A DNA stretch of 64,000 bases from Neurospora tetrasperma FGSC 2508 (taxonomy: Eukaryota > Ascomycota > Sordariomycetes > Sordariales > Sordariaceae): NCBI RefSeq assembly GCF_000213175.1, contig NW_009799101.1:3000930-3064929 (forward strand). The letters are read 5' to 3'. The notes under the pieces were generated by a model. The model searched no databases and had not been told where the DNA came from. It worked only from the letters and a program-made list of their open reading frames with translations. This document shows, piece after piece, positions 38,801 through 52,700 of the stretch; within the stretch, counting starts at the first letter, position 1, and each line of letters begins with the position of its first letter. The translations under genes and the position numbers were made by a program.

Positions 38801-41800
38801 CTGATCCGATCGTGGATCACCTTCTGGAGCTCTCCGACGAGGATCTCTTGTCTTGCCGGCTTTTCATGCAGGAGTTGTTCGCATCCGATGTTGTCACACC
38901 TGTTGATCTCGCGATAAGGATGATTAAAAGGATCGCTGCGACGATCGGCAACAACCAATATACCTGTTGTGAAGCTGCCATGTGTACTGTGATTGACATC
39001 ATGGAGGGATTCATCACCATGTGGACCGATGAGGAGCTCGAGATCTCGAATTTGGTTGGCGATATCTACGACCATCTCATCAAACGTGCATTGCCCAACA
39101 ACTCGCTTTCATCTACCGCACAGATCTGGTTTTCGAGACTTCTCTTCCGTCTGCTGGAGGTCAATCCTAAGTTTGCTTCACAGGTTCTGAAGCTTCCTTC
39201 CACCAGATCTACGCTTCGGACGATCTTAAAAGACGCGCCCATGGATGTCAAGTTCTTTATTGGCATTAACCTGCCGAGAATCTTTGGGATGCATGTTCTC
39301 AAAACTCACGATGACTTAATTGTCGAAATCCTCAAAGTGCTTCCCGGTGAAGGAACGGAGGGCATCGCGTTCCGTCTGTTTGTACTGGCGGAACTCGCGT
39401 GCAAATGGCCCACATTGCTTCGTCGGTGTACTTATCACATTTTCGAGACACCTGGGAAGAATCAAACATCGGTAAGCCATGCGACAAGTTGCTTGAAGCG
39501 GGTGTCGAGATGTCTCAATCTCAGCAGCCCTCAAGAGTTGTTCACGATTTTTGCTCCCCAGATACTCTATACTTGGCTAGCGGTCGACTCCATCGACGAG
39601 ATTCCATACAGCATATTTGGGTTTTCGGACCTGGAAGAGCTCCTTTCCAAGAGCCAGTCAGAAGCTGTTGGTATAATGATCATGCGTGGCCATGAAACGG
39701 ACGCCCGCGAGCTGGCTAAAACTTTGAAGCTTAGTATACGAGAGTTGGTCACGCAGAACTTCAGCAAGATCGTGGCGTACAGCATTGCACAAGATTCCAG
39801 CCTCCCAAACGAAGTGACTGGAGAGAGTCGCATGAGGAAAATCATCGGGGCGGAGCCTTACAGCAGCAACATAATTCTCAACTTCGCCGACATCCTGGCC
39901 ACCTTTTTCGAAATATGCGACCAAGAGTATCCTATCGAAGACTCGTTTCGCAAAGATGCCACCAACTTTGCCTATGCAGCGGATATCATGGACAAAATCA
40001 AAGCGTTTGGTCATCTGGACACTATGCTTCCACCAAACCAGCAGCCAAGTTATAAGGCCAAGTTTCTCAAGCAGCAGATACTACACCTCGTAAAGAGGAC
40101 CAACTACGAGCTACATGATATATGGACACCCGCTCTTGTGGTATTCGTAGCCCGAAAACTGCTGAACACGATTCACCCGGCATTAGGTCCATTGCATGCC
40201 TGTTCCGTGCTGCGGAAGATCCGCGTGCTTATTTGCTTAGCAGGCAACACGGCCCTGTATGGCTACCCTCTAGAGATGCTGCTGCATTCTCTACGGGCTT
40301 TTGTGGTTGATCCGGAGTGCGCTGATGATGCCCTGGCAATCACCCAGTATCTCATTACCGAGGGAAGCGATCATCTAATCCGATTTCCTTCTTTCCTTGC
40401 TGGATATGCTCTTTCATGCTTGGCTGATCTTCGCGTATTCCTCGAGTCGAGCCAATCTAGTACAACTCAGGAGAGCCAGTTCAAAGCGACAAAATCAAAG
40501 GCGCAGCTCTTTCACGCATGGTTTTCCAAATATCTGGCCAACTACACCACCAATACATGGAAGGATAAGACACAAAAGGAAGCTTTCGAGGCCATCACCC
40601 AGTCTGCTGCTAATATTCGTGTCATGGGTAATGCAGAGAAGGGTACCCACGAGAGCAAGTTGCTCTTGGAGATTCTTAAGGATTGGGGTCGACAGCACCA
40701 GCTCCTGAACGGGCCGGCTCGATCGGTTGCTCTGTCAATACTCTGTGGGTCTTTCAATGTTCCACCATCAAGTCGCTTGGACGTGATCCAAAGCGACGAA
40801 GAGGCGTTGGCTCATGGTGCTGCTGTCTGGATGAGCTGTGGTTCCCAGAAGCTTAGCAGCGAGTACTTGGCCTGGGCCGGGCGAGTGATCGGTCGATCGT
40901 ATGCAGCCTCAGGCGACGTACCACCAGAGCTCTTGCGTGAATCGCGCCTTCAGGAGTATCGGAAGAAATCCCCGGTAAACTTTGATTTCATGGAGTCAGA
41001 GGAGGCCCTTCTTAGCCTTATTGAAGCCCTTACTGCAAGTAGCGACGGCTTTAGGGCTGGATTGGCTGAGGCTGCCCTTCGTGTAGCAGTATCGGATGCC
41101 CTCCATGAGAACGATCGTCCTTTGATCACCGCCTGTCAAAAGAGTCTTTCAGAGTCGTTGCTAGTAGCATCGGAATGGGGAGAGCTTCGAATACCCCGGT
41201 CTGATCGCTTCAGTGTCGAACACCCTATTGAGGCCGAGATATTCTCTGCGGAATTTCTGGAAAGTCCAGAGTGGGCACAGCAACTCACCACACTCTTAGC
41301 CCAGTCAGTACCGGGGAGCGTCGCACTTAGAGTACTGCCTCCCATCTTGACAAAGGTCAAAGGCTTTGCTGAGCAAGCATTCCCCTTCATCGTTCACAAT
41401 GTGCTGGAATACGAGCTAGATCAGACCCAAGGGATGAAGCAGAAGCTTTCGGAAGCCTTGAAGAAATGGCTGGCCTCCACTTCACCAGCAGCCAGGGACA
41501 ACCAGAAGCTCCTGATCAACACAATTCTGTACCTAAGAACACAGGCAAATCCAAATGAGACATCTATAGCAGATCGATTGCATTGGCTCGAGGTCAACTT
41601 CTCAACCGCCGCGGCCGCTGCTACGCGATGCGGGATGTATAAAGTTGCTCTGCTGTTCGCCGAGTTGGCATCCACTGAGATTACACGCCAGTCTCGCCGT
41701 TCGTCCGCGATTCAGGGACTCGGGGATACGAGCGAGATTTTGTTGGATATTTTTGAAAATATCGATGATCCGGATGCCTACTACGGCTTAACCCAGGACG

Positions 41801-44800
41801 CTTCGCTTTCGACTGTGTTAGCTCGTCTCGAGTACGAGAACGATGGGACCAAGAGCTTAGCATTTCGTGGAGCCCAATACGACAGTCACCTGAGGCGCCG
41901 GGATGTAGCTTCACAGCAAGACGGACAGGCGCTCATCAAGGCGTTGAGCAGCTTGGGTCTCGCTGGCCTGTCGAACTCTCTCCTTCAGACGCAACAGAGC
42001 CTGGACGGGTCCTCAACATCTCTTGATTCCACGTTCATCACAGCACGGCGTTTAGAGATATGGAATCTTCCTGCCCCGGCTGCGACCGAAAACTGGGCGG
42101 TAACTGTGTACAAAGCCTATCAGAGTATGCATCAAGCCTCTGACATCAACATGGTAAGAAGCGCGGTTCACGACGGTCTTACGAAAACTCTCAAACATCT
42201 CACAGGGAAAAGCCTGAACACATTGACACTGCGTCACCAGCTGGGTGCTCTCGCCACGCTGGTTGAACTCGATGATGTCCTGAACATTGGAGATCTTTCC
42301 GAGCTCAACGGCATCATTGAAGACTTCCAAGCGCGGTCCAAGTGGATGATGAGTGGGCAGTACGACGATGTCAGTCGGATCCTCTCGTGCCGGGAGACAA
42401 CCTTGAGCCTGTGGAGTCAACGCCACAACCTTCGGCCAGCGAGGTTGACACCTGCAAATGCTCGTCTGGCGCAAATTCGTGGCATGCTGGTCTCTTCTGA
42501 CATTTACCGGTTCCACCGTGCCACACAAGAAACATTGAACTTGTCTACCACACTCACAGATCTCATAAGACCGAGTGAACAAATGGGGCTTGCTGTCGAC
42601 GCAGCAATTCGAATGGAGACTGCCAACTCGCTATGGGATCAAGGCGAGATGATTTCTTCCATTAGGATGCTGCAGAACATTGACAAAGAGTCCCCACTAG
42701 AGAAGCAAACCGTTCCTGTCAGCCGTTCTGATCTCTTGTCGAAGATTGGGTATCAGGTGTCGGTTGCCCGGCTAGAGAGTCCAGACACTATTCAGAAGAA
42801 CTATCTCGAACCTGCGCTGAAGGAGCTGAAAGGCAAGAGTGAAGGAAAGGAAGCTGGCCGGGTTTACCACCAGTTCGCCATGTTCTGTGATGAACAGCTC
42901 CAAAACCCAGATGGCCTTGAGGATCTTGCTCGCCTCCAGAATCTTGAAAGGGGCAAGAATGACGAGGTTACACAGCTCAAAGCTCTTATTGCGAGCACCC
43001 GGGATTCGCAACTCAAGAACAAGTATTCTTCGCACTTGTCAAAGGCAAAGCAGTGGCTTGACCTCGATCAGCAGGAGCTCCGCCGAGTTGAACAGACTCG
43101 TTCTGAGTTTGTGAGGTTGAGTTTGCAGAACTACCTACTCTCTCTCGCGGCATCGGATGAGTACAATAATGATGCGCTCCGTTTTACAGCTCTGTGGTTA
43201 GAGTGCTCGGAGGACGACATGGTCAACGAGGTAGTGAAGAGGTACCTCAGCAAAGTCCCAACTCGGAAGTTCGCACCCTTGATCAATCAGCTATCATCGC
43301 GCCTACAGCATCAAGAAGGGCTCTTCCAGATCACCCTGATAGGATTGGTCTATAGCATCTGCCTCGACCACCCTTATCACGGCATGTACCAGATCTGGTC
43401 GGGAGTCAAAGCACGATCCATCAAGAATGATGAGGTTGCTTTGTCCCGACAGAAGGCGACGGATAAGATTGCCAGAGCCATCAAGAAGAGCGGTGTATCA
43501 GCCGCCAAGATCTATCTGGCGATTAACGCTACAAGCAAAGTCTACCACAATCTCGCCATGGACCGCGATGCGAAGAAATACAAGGCAGGTCACAAGATGA
43601 ACATCAAGGACTCAAAAGCAGGCTTGGAATTTCTCGCCGCGTTTGCCGAGTTCCCGATCCCGCCGCCGACCATGCAAATGCCTTTACTAGCAAGCTGCGA
43701 CTACTCCCAAGTACCGATGATCGTCAAGTTTGAACCCCAAATGTCTATCGCCTCAGGCGTCTCCGCGCCCAAGATCATCACGGCCATCGGCAGTGACGGC
43801 CGACAGTACAAGCAGCTTGTCAAGGGTGGCAACGACGACCTCCGCCAGGACGCCATCATGGAGCAAGTCTTTGCCGCCGTCTCGGAGCTACTCAAGCACC
43901 ACCGCGCCACTCGCCAGCGCAACCTCGGCATCCGGACCTACAAAGTCCTCCCGCTCACCGAAACGACCGGCATCATCGAGTTCGTGTCCAACACCATCCC
44001 ACTGCACGAGTACCTCATGCCCGCCCACGAAATCTACTACCCCAAGGACCTCAAAGGCTCGCACTGCCGGAAAGAGATCATGAACGCCCAATCCAAATCC
44101 GTCGACACGCGTGTGGCCGTCTACCGCAAGGTAACCGAAAGGTTCCACCCCGTGATGCGCTACTTCTTCATGGAATGGTTCCCCGACCCGGACGAGTGGT
44201 TCGCCAGGCGGACCGCCTACACGCGCACCACGGCCGCCATCTCCATGCTCGGCCACGTTCTCGGGTTGGGCGACCGACACGGACACAACATTCTGCTCGA
44301 CACCAAGACGGGAGAGGTAGTGCACATTGACTTGGGCGTCGCCTTTGAATTGGGTCGCATTTTGCCGGTGCCGGAACTGGTTCCCTTCCGTCTGACACGG
44401 GACATTGTCGACGGCATGGGCATAACCAAAACCGAGGGCGTGTTCCGGCGATGCTGCGAGTTCACGCTGGACGCGCTGCGCGAGGAGACGTACAGTATCA
44501 TGACGATTCTGGACGTGTTGAGGTATGATCCGCTTTATAGCTGGTCGATGAGCCCCCTCAGGATGGCGAAGTTGCAGAATGTAAGGGTGGGGGCGGGTGA
44601 AGATGACGTGGTAGAGGCAGAGGATGAGCGGCGGGCTGGATATAAGAAGTCGACGAAGAACCTCAATGAGCCTAGTGAGGCGGATCGGGCGTTGGAGGTG
44701 GTAAGGAAGAAGTTGAGTAAGACGCTGAGCGTGATGGCCACGGTGAATGATTTGATTAATCAGGCGACTGATGAGAGGAATTTGGCGGTGTTGTTTTGTG

Positions 44801-44892
44801 GTAAGTTGTCTACGCTTCATGGTTGTGAGTTAAATGTGAGAGAGAGAGATTGCTAACAGTGAGGTTATCTAGGTTGGGCTGCTTATGCTTGA
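35866..44892 (+). CDS. mus-21: MUS-21, the ATM/Tel1 DNA-damage checkpoint kinase
   Basis: Four exons, 35866-35908, 35971-36018, 36092-44800 and 44873-44892, give 2939 residues, typical of Tel1. Two short 5' exons encode the N-terminal TAN-like region (MAPATETVDFKKLIV, then ASALKSLISYFKGDE). A long HEAT-repeat solenoid follows, then the FAT region. The PI3K-like kinase domain (about 2560-2880) shows KGGNDDLRQDAIMEQVF near 2605, the catalytic loop GLGDRHGHN near 2755 and HIDLGVAFELG near 2774; RDIVDGMGITKTEGVFRRCC matches ATM/Tel1 better than ATR or TOR. The 20-nt last exon supplies WAAYA, completing the FATC end (NLINQATDERN-like, then LFCGWAAYA); without the last intron the conserved Trp is lost. 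ATM/Tel1 signals double-strand breaks and maintains telomeres. The leader is pyrimidine-rich. Splice signals are canonical (GTAGGC/GTGAGT/GTAAGT; CTAAC). Confidence 0.97.
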
Positions 44893-46119
44893 TAGGAGGA
44901 ACATTAAGGGAAAACTACAAAAGAGGTACTCGCCAGGGCTAGAAGAGTAATGGAGAGGAAGTCCATATGATTTGTGGGCTTATATATGTCTATAGATATG
45001 GACGTGGAAACATCGAGATAGATCTGAGAGTCTTGTACTTGGTCATAATAGATTCTGTTTCTCTTGATAACCCAACTCATCAAATTTGACACGCCTCGTA
45101 TTGTTTGATGCTTATGCTAATCATCATCATCCTCACTCTAAGTAGACGCTAGAGAAACAAGCCAAACAAAGCCTATGGTAGTATGCCATACGGATATGTA
45201 CCAAACAGAAAAACTCCCCTATACACACTCGAATAAAAACACAAAAAGGGGGGGTATCTATCACACAACACGAGATTGGGAAGTCTCATCTTCCTCGTCA
45301 TCATCATCTATAACGCCGTAAGTAATGCCCTTCCATCCATCCATTCCCTTGCTCATGCATTTGATGCCATCATGTCCTCGTTTAGCTATTTCCATCCGAG
45401 AGACCAACCAAACCGACGAGATGGGGGGGAAAAAACACCTTTCTTTGTTCTCTTCGTAACCACTTGGCTAGCTTTCTGCTGCTGCCTGGCCACCGACCAC
45501 GTTTCTCCATCGTTCGCTGGCGTTTCGCTGGTGACTAGCTAACGACACAGCGGCGATTCCTCCATGCCAAACGCCCAAGCAATGTTTTATTCCTTCCCCT
45601 AGAATAGTAGAAAACTCTTCTTCTGTCCGAGCTGTATCCAGGAATAGCGAAGTGGGTAGCAACGTCTCAGCATGTAAATAAACTAGCGGCTGGGCTGGGC
45701 TGGGTTGGGCCTTTGGCTTTCGGTCTCTCGATAGCTAGTGCTCCAGGATCGTCGTGGTATGTAATAGATGGGCGCCTTTCACTGGTCTGCCGAAAGTTGT
45801 GCCTAATCCACAGGCAGGAAGTTGGATGCTTTGTTGTCATCCAAGTCATCCACGCTCTGAGCCGGTGCCGCCACCACTCATATGTGTAGTGAACTGGTTC
45901 AGGCATATGAAGATACCACAGGTCTCGGCTGCATCCCTGTACTTCTTTCCTTTCGCCCTTCCGCTATCATGCCATGCAAGTCACGATGCAGCCATCCGCA
46001 GCCCTCCAGTCCTTAAATGTCCGGACAAATACTCGTATATCGACAACCGCTTTGTCTGTCGCTGTCTTCGGCTGACAAAGTGGTGGGAGTGGTTTTCGTT
46101 ATATCCGCTAACAGGGCTG
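44893..46119. other. Intergenic region between convergent 3' ends
   Basis: About 1.2 kb holds the 3' regions of mus-21 (+) and the RING gene (-). A run of seven G follows A-rich sequence near 45240-45253. No supported gene or structured RNA. Confidence 0.5.
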
Positions 46120-47638
46120 TCATTGAGCGGCCCTCTTTCCCAAGCTCTTCTTGGTCACCAACTTCAATTCAAGTGGATAGTAGCCTTTAGCCTTCGTTGT
46201 CCACTTGCCGCCTATCGGGGCTTTATCAATCTTTTGACGACACACCGGACATGTTCGTTTGGTTGGATCAATGGTTAGGGCGGAATGGAGACATTCGGAG
46301 CAAAAGAGATGACCTAGTATTTACATAAAAATATGTTAGCCGTGAACAAACAGAGCGAAAGGGACGGGCAAGGGAGAGAAAAGCTTACCGCAATGCGTAA
46401 CCGTCAAGCCCGTAACATTATCCATGCAAATGACACATTGGAAGGCGCTCAGCTTGATCTCGTTCTTGGGCCTGGGCTTCGCTCGCATACTTTCGGGCAC
46501 CTCTTCCGTATCCGCCAAGTCGACCACATCCATGAAATTGTCGTCCCCGAACGGATCCTTTTCGTCGTCACTGGATAGCAGCACGTGCGCTTTTCGCTTG
46601 TGTGTCCTGATTTCTAGCCCTTCTTCTCTTTTCCGTTTAGGAGCCCCGGACGACTGAGGTGGAAGTGTGGGCAAGCTGACAATATTGTGAGAGGTGCCTC
46701 GGCTTCGTCGCCGAGAGCCCTCTGCGGCGGATTCATCCCTCCTCGAAGGCATGGTGTTGTTGTAATTGTTGCGTGAAGGAGAGAGAAGATCGCTAAGATG
46801 TCTCGGGGTCTGGGGTGGAAGCGAAGGGCTGGAAAAGTCTCGACTGGCAAGCTCGTTGAGAAAGTCGTCACTATTTGGTTCTCGATCGCTGCGGTGGGTG
46901 GTGACAAATAGACCAGGTGCGCGCGAGCCTGTGGCGAGGTTGGTGTTGAAAGCGGGGTCGGGGTTGTTGTAAAAGCTGGTTCCTCTACTGTCTGGGGTAG
47001 AAGAAGATCCAGAAAGCAGAAAAGAGAGCGCCGGTGGCAGCGGTCGAGGTGGTGGTAGGGCGCGTGAAGCCGGGGGCAAATAAGCGGCTTGAGATTGGCG
47101 GTTGTCGAGGTGACGGCCGGGTTCGGCCCGGGCTTGCGGGTGCGGACAGGGTAATGAGGTTCGCGGGGTTATGTAAGCGTTTGCTGGAGAAGACGCTTGG
47201 GGTTGAATTGAGAGTGAGTGCAGTATGTTTGTGGTTTGCCCAGGAATGTTGTGTGGGTGTTGTAGCTGGCCGTGAATTTGAGAATTGTCCGAGTTGGAGT
47301 TCGGATTCGGGGCCGGATATTGCTGCAGCAAAGGCGCCAAGGAAGGGAGCGACTGAGGAACAGGAACACCAGGGTTCGGGTGCGCTACGCTGGACAGCGG
47401 TGGTGGAAGAGCGTCCAGGTCCAGGTCTTTTTGTATAGGGCAAAGCGCCGCAACTTGTTAGACACACAGCTCAGACAATGTGGTAGGGTTATGAGTGGTG
47501 AAGGGGGGAAAGGGAGGTGTTTTCAGAAAAAGGTTTGGGGTTTTGGGGTCGGAGGTGGGAGAAGGTTGAAGCGCAGTAAAAAGTACCTGCAAAAATGTCG
47601 TCGTAGGCCGCATCACTCAAGGGGAAGTCGTCATCCAT
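46120..47638 (-). CDS. RING-finger ubiquitin ligase, Slx8/STUbL-like
   Basis: Three exons, 47638-47587, 47453-46389 and 46313-46120, give 436 residues. Exon 1 encodes MDDDFPLSDAAYDDIFA and splices over 133 nt to VAALCPIQKDLDLDAL. Residues 20-300 are Pro/Ser/Asn-rich and disordered. Residue ~327 begins VVDLADTEEV, a hydrophobic core followed by acids, which is the classic SUMO-interaction pattern; a basic patch (RTHKRKAH) precedes it. A C3HC4 RING (about 357-405) reads CVICMD ... THCGHLFCSECL ... CPVCRQKI, and the 75-nt second intron splits it exactly at HCG|H. The tail has GGKWTTKAKGYYPLELK. RING plus SUMO motif suggests a SUMO-targeted ubiquitin ligase like Slx8/RNF4, acting on SUMOylated nuclear proteins in DNA repair. 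The RING is certain; the Slx8 assignment is inference. Confidence 0.85.
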
Positions 47639-49749
47639 GGCCCCAAGGAAGGCTTGCCGGCAAGATGCCGGAACAAAAGGCAAAGGTTCGGGTAAGATAT
47701 TGAATTGATGAAGATGGGAATTCCAACCCGTTCGTGCGGCGTTTGGTTTTGGTGGCGAGTGGACTTTGGGACGGTGGCCGTCCACTTTGCTCGCAATGTT
47801 CCAGCCAAACGAGAGTGACTGGGCTACGGACAATACCTAGGACGAAAGAAGGAAGCAAGGGCAGTCGCTAACGATGGTATATACGGAGAACTAAGAGCAT
47901 AACGATCGGCATCAGTGCCGCAGAGATGAAATAGCATACACAGACTTAAAGGTAGAGGTAAGCCGTGTCGGAAAGGGGACAGAAGTCAGGTTAAGTGAAA
48001 GGAAGTGTTTGGCTAGAGGAGTTAAAGATGGATAAAATGGGTGGAAATCAGTTGACAACGAACAAGTCGGTACAGTAACATGGAGCTGAGAAATACGGGG
48101 AAGGTCCGCAGGAAAAGATGGATCCAGCTGAGCTCTACCACGTCTTGGATCATGTATGTACTTACTGAATGAAATCACTTTGGGCAGTGGAAGTTGCCAT
48201 TGTGATGGGCGCGCGCCGTCTGCACACTCAAGCCACCGTCTTTGGTCAAACATGACGGCGGGAGAAGAAATGATGCCAAGTATGGAGTGCAAATGAATGC
48301 CCGCTGTCTACAAAGGAACTGAACGCTGGCGCTGTCATGGCGACTGGATTGATCTCTGCTAATCGTGGCTACCGAAGCAAATGTTAGTAGCGGATATGTA
48401 GGCCTGGTGTAAACTCCTAACAGATATCCAAGAGCGTAGCAAACTGTAGCTAAGAAAGCACCATTCCCACTCATCCGCTGACTGATGGTTGATCTTGGAA
48501 CTTCCGTGACAAAGATAGAAACTTGTCATGCTTGATTGACAGTTTGATGTCCCACCAAAGATGCAAATGCGTGTAGCCGAGGTTCTGTCGGTGTCTTCTT
48601 TTTCGATCCCTGACACGAGCACAGAAGCTGTGAATACTTGTTCCACGGTAGGTAGGGTTAGGGGTGTATATGTGAAGCAAACCAGCTTAATCCTAACTCG
48701 AACCAAGTAGGTTATGCCTTTTACTCGCTTCATTGTGTGGATAATATGAAAATACAATCAGGCTGTATACTAGAAAGTCAGTTTTCTTCATTTTCAGATG
48801 CATCCAATTTTTACTCAGTATCGGGGCCGAACCCATCCTCGAGCCATCCGGAGCCATCCGGAGATGTGGGCCCATCCGGCATCCGGTAGCGGGGTCTTCT
48901 CGGGCCGGAGCCAAGAGTGCAGACCGGGGACGGGGAACTAATGGGGGCCAATGACGTTTCCATTTGCTGTCTAGGCCAATCGGCGAGAACCGAACAGGGA
49001 GACCGAAGTGGATCGACACTAACACGATCACGGACTTTTTCCTTTCAGGATCGATTTGTCATAAACTCCATGATGCTCTCCAACGCCGTGCTGACTAGCG
49101 ATCTGGACTCGATCGTCAAGGGCAGTGTCATCATGACACTTCTATCTGAGATCATCAGTTGGTTACCGACCTGAAGCGCCATGAGCATGTTTACATGTTT
49201 TCGTCAGCAAGGTGCTTCGCATTCCATCTTCGTTTAGCGGGCAGCCCCGCTATCTGACCCTTGAATGGTGAGAGACCCGTGCAAGTGAGTCTAGCCCAAC
49301 AAGACTGATTGAGGAACTCAAACCCAAAGTAACAGAAGCAATCGAAGCTCAACTGGACAGGATCTCAAATGAAAATAGAGACAAGATACAATGCCCACGT
49401 GTGAGTGTGGTGACGAGCTGATCAAAGAGTGAGAGGGCGGTACTTGGCTGAGCTTGGGTACATGGGTATATGCTAGTTAGTGTGCCTCTACACTAACTGA
49501 GGGGCCGGGATCCCAATTGGCGTGGACTGGAACTTTTTTGAACTTTTTTTTTTTTTGTTTCCTGCGAATGCCCATGACATCGATGATGGATTCGGTCGCC
49601 GCCCCGCAATCGATCTCAAACCACCACTTCGATATCCACCACAATTCAGTCTCTATAACCAGTCACCGTGGCGTATCACCACTTTCCAGACTGAAAACAC
49701 GCAGCCTACCATGACTTGATATCCGACTTCCAGCTGGTGATTATCTAGA
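47639..49749. promoter_or_regulatory. Divergent promoter region of the RING gene and mip-1
   Basis: This 2.1-kb region separates the RING gene (-) from mip-1 (+). It contains clustered ATCCGG repeats at 48841-48886, an AACTTTTTTGAACTTTTTT duplication with a T run at about 49531-49558, and otherwise unique sequence. No credible reading frame. Confidence 0.5.
48841..48886. repeat. GCCATCCGGA direct repeats
   Basis: GAGCCATCCG occurs twice in tandem (48841-48860), followed by two further ATCCGG copies at 48873-48886. The core TCCGGA is palindromic. Possible regulatory cluster in the divergent region. Confidence 0.55.
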
Positions 49750-52700
49750 ATGCTGACCCCCGTCCGATGCCGGACGGTACCAAATGCGACTGTTGCGACC
49801 GCCGCCCGACTCCTCCGTCGAGCCAACCTCTTTTCCCGATATCCTCGACAGCTAGGACACCTACGATGGGACTCGACCATCGCCCAAGTGCTCGAGCGCA
49901 AGGGCCTCGGCATCCCCTCCACAGCGCGCCATAACGAGATCGGTGTCCAGCAACTGAGCGAGCACCTCTACAAGCAGCTTTTCCCCCGCGGAAACACCGA
50001 CCCTCCTGCTCCCGAACTCATCGAGCTGGCCAAGGACCACCTTGCCCGCCACGACTTGCTGGGCAAGACCACCGATAAGACTCCTCCTATCGCCTTTCAA
50101 CTACCTGCCTTGGTGGGCGATACCCTCGACGAACACTTCCACAAGCTGGGCGTCGACGCCGCCGAACCCTTCCTTACCCATGCCAAGCAGTTCGCAGACG
50201 CCCATTTACCCCCCAAGCCGACGAGTTGGGTACGGAGGAGTGGCTGGACAAAATACAACCGCGATGGCACGACCGAGAACGACGTCCTGCCCCAGGGCAA
50301 CATGATGTGCTTCGATGTGGAGGTCATGTATAAGGATAACCCCTATGCTGTCATGGCATGTGCTGGTACTCCGGATGCCTGGTATGCTTGGCTGTCGCCG
50401 TGGCTGCTTGGAGAGACGGAAAACAAAGCACACTTGGTACCAATGGGCGATCCAACCGTTGACAGAATCATCGTGGGTCACAACATTGGCTACGACCGTG
50501 CCAAGATACTGGAGGAATACGACCTGAAGCAGACGAGGAACTTCTTTCTTGACACCATGTCTCTGCATGTTGCTGTGAACGGAATGTGCTCCCAACAACG
50601 ACCGACGTGGATGAAACACAAGAAAGCCAGAGAACTACGGGAGAAGGCAGAGCATGAAAGTGCCAGTGTAGAACTGCAAGAAGTCTTGCAGGGCGGTTCC
50701 CTCACGGCCGAGGAGGCCGACCTCTGGGTCGACAAAAGCTCCATCAACTCGCTAAGAGACGTGGCCCAGTTCCACCTCAACGTTAAGATCGACAAGGATA
50801 TCAGGGATGTCTTTGCGGAAACAGATCGAAATGTGATTCTGAACCAGCTGGACGATCTCCTGACTTACTGTGCGGCAGATGTTCAAGTCACCCACCAGGT
50901 TTACCAGGTCGTCTTCCCTAACTTTCTCGGAGTCTGTCCTCATCCCGTCAGCTTTGCCGCTTTACGCCACCTCGCCTCCGTCATTCTGCCCGTCAACAAG
51001 ACTTGGGATACTTATATCGAGACAGCTGAGGCAACTTACCTGCAAATGTTACACGGCGTTCAGGAGCGCCTTTTCACTCTGATGGAGAGGACGCTGGATT
51101 ATAAGGCCGACCCTGAAAAATATCTTTCTGATCCTTGGTTGAGCCAACTAGATTGGTCAGGACAGGAGATCAAGATGGCCAAGCCCAAGAAAAAGGGCGA
51201 CGTGGAACGGCCAGCCCTGAATCAGAAACTGCCAGGCTATCCCCAATGGTACAAGGATCTGTTTATAAAGGTTCCCAAGGAGCTCTCGGGCTTGGACGAA
51301 CCCGACAAAGAACAGGAAAATAGAAAGGCTCGACATGATTTCATCAATCTCACCGTCCGTTCACGGATAGCCCCGTTGCTCCTCAAATTATCATGGGAAG
51401 GCTACCCCTTATTCTGGTCCGATCAATTTGGCTGGACGTTCCAGGTCCCACGAGAAAAAGCAGAGACCTTTATTCAGCGACAGATGACACCTGTTCAATT
51501 TGAGGACCCAGATGTCGATGATCGACTTAGGATGGATTTTGATCACAAGTACTTCAAACTTCCTCACAAAGATGGCCCGAACGCTAGATGTGTCAACCCA
51601 ATGGCCAAGGGTTATCTTCCCTACTTTGAAAAGGGCATCCTTTCTTCCGAGTACCCCTACGCAAAGGAAGCCCTGGAAATGAATGCTTCTTGTTCATACT
51701 GGATCAGTGCTCGAGAGAGAATCAAGAACCAGATGGTTGTCTATGAAGATCAACTTCCTCCGTCTCAGAGATTTGTCAACAAGGATGCAGACAGCAACAC
51801 CCCTATTGGCGGCTTTGTTCTTCCCCAGGTCATTCCTATGGGTACCATTACTCGTCGTGCGGTCGAGAGAACATGGTTGACGGCATCCAATGCCAAGAAG
51901 AACCGTGTTGGATCAGAGCTCAAAGCCATGGTTCGCGCACCACCAGGTTATGTCTTTGTCGGTGCCGATGTTGACTCGGAAGAACTTTGGATTGCCTCTG
52001 TTGTTGGAGACGCCACTTTCAAACTGCATGGTGGTAATGCCATCGGCTTCATGACCCTTGAGGGTACCAAATCCCAGGGCACTGATCTCCACAGTCGGAC
52101 GGCTTCCATTCTGGGCATCACCCGTAATGACGCAAAAGTGTTTAACTATGGCCGTATCTACGGCGCCGGTCTTAAGTTCGCATCTCAGCTTCTCCGGCAG
52201 TTCAACCCTAGCTTGACCGAGGCGGAAACGACTGCCATCGCGACAAAGCTCTACGATGCCACCAAAGGTGCTAAAACTAACCGCAAGAGCCTTTACAAGC
52301 GGTCCTTCTGGCGAGGCGGTACCGAGTCCTTCGTGTTTAACATGCTTGAAGAGTTTGCCGAGCAAGAGCGTCCTCGTACCCCCGTTCTCGGTGCGGGCAT
52401 CACAGAGGCCCTCATGAGCCGATGGGTCAGCAAAGGCGGGTTCCTGACTTCGCGTATCAACTGGGCCATCCAATCCAGTGGTGTCGATTACCTTCACTTG
52501 CTCATCATCGCTATGGACTATCTCACTCGCCGCTTCAACCTCGCCTGCCGGTTGGCCATCACTGTGCACGACGAAATCCGCTATCTTGCCGAGGAACATG
52601 ACAAATACCGGGTAGCCATGGCACTGCAGATTGCCAACCTGTGGACTCGTGTCATGTTCGCGCAGCAAGTCGGCATTCAAGATCTTCCGCAGTCCTGCGC

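Noticed and set aside
43888-44820. Long minus-strand frame of 310 codons
   Set aside because: It is the antisense shadow of the conserved MUS-21 kinase domain and is His/Arg-rich through codon bias.
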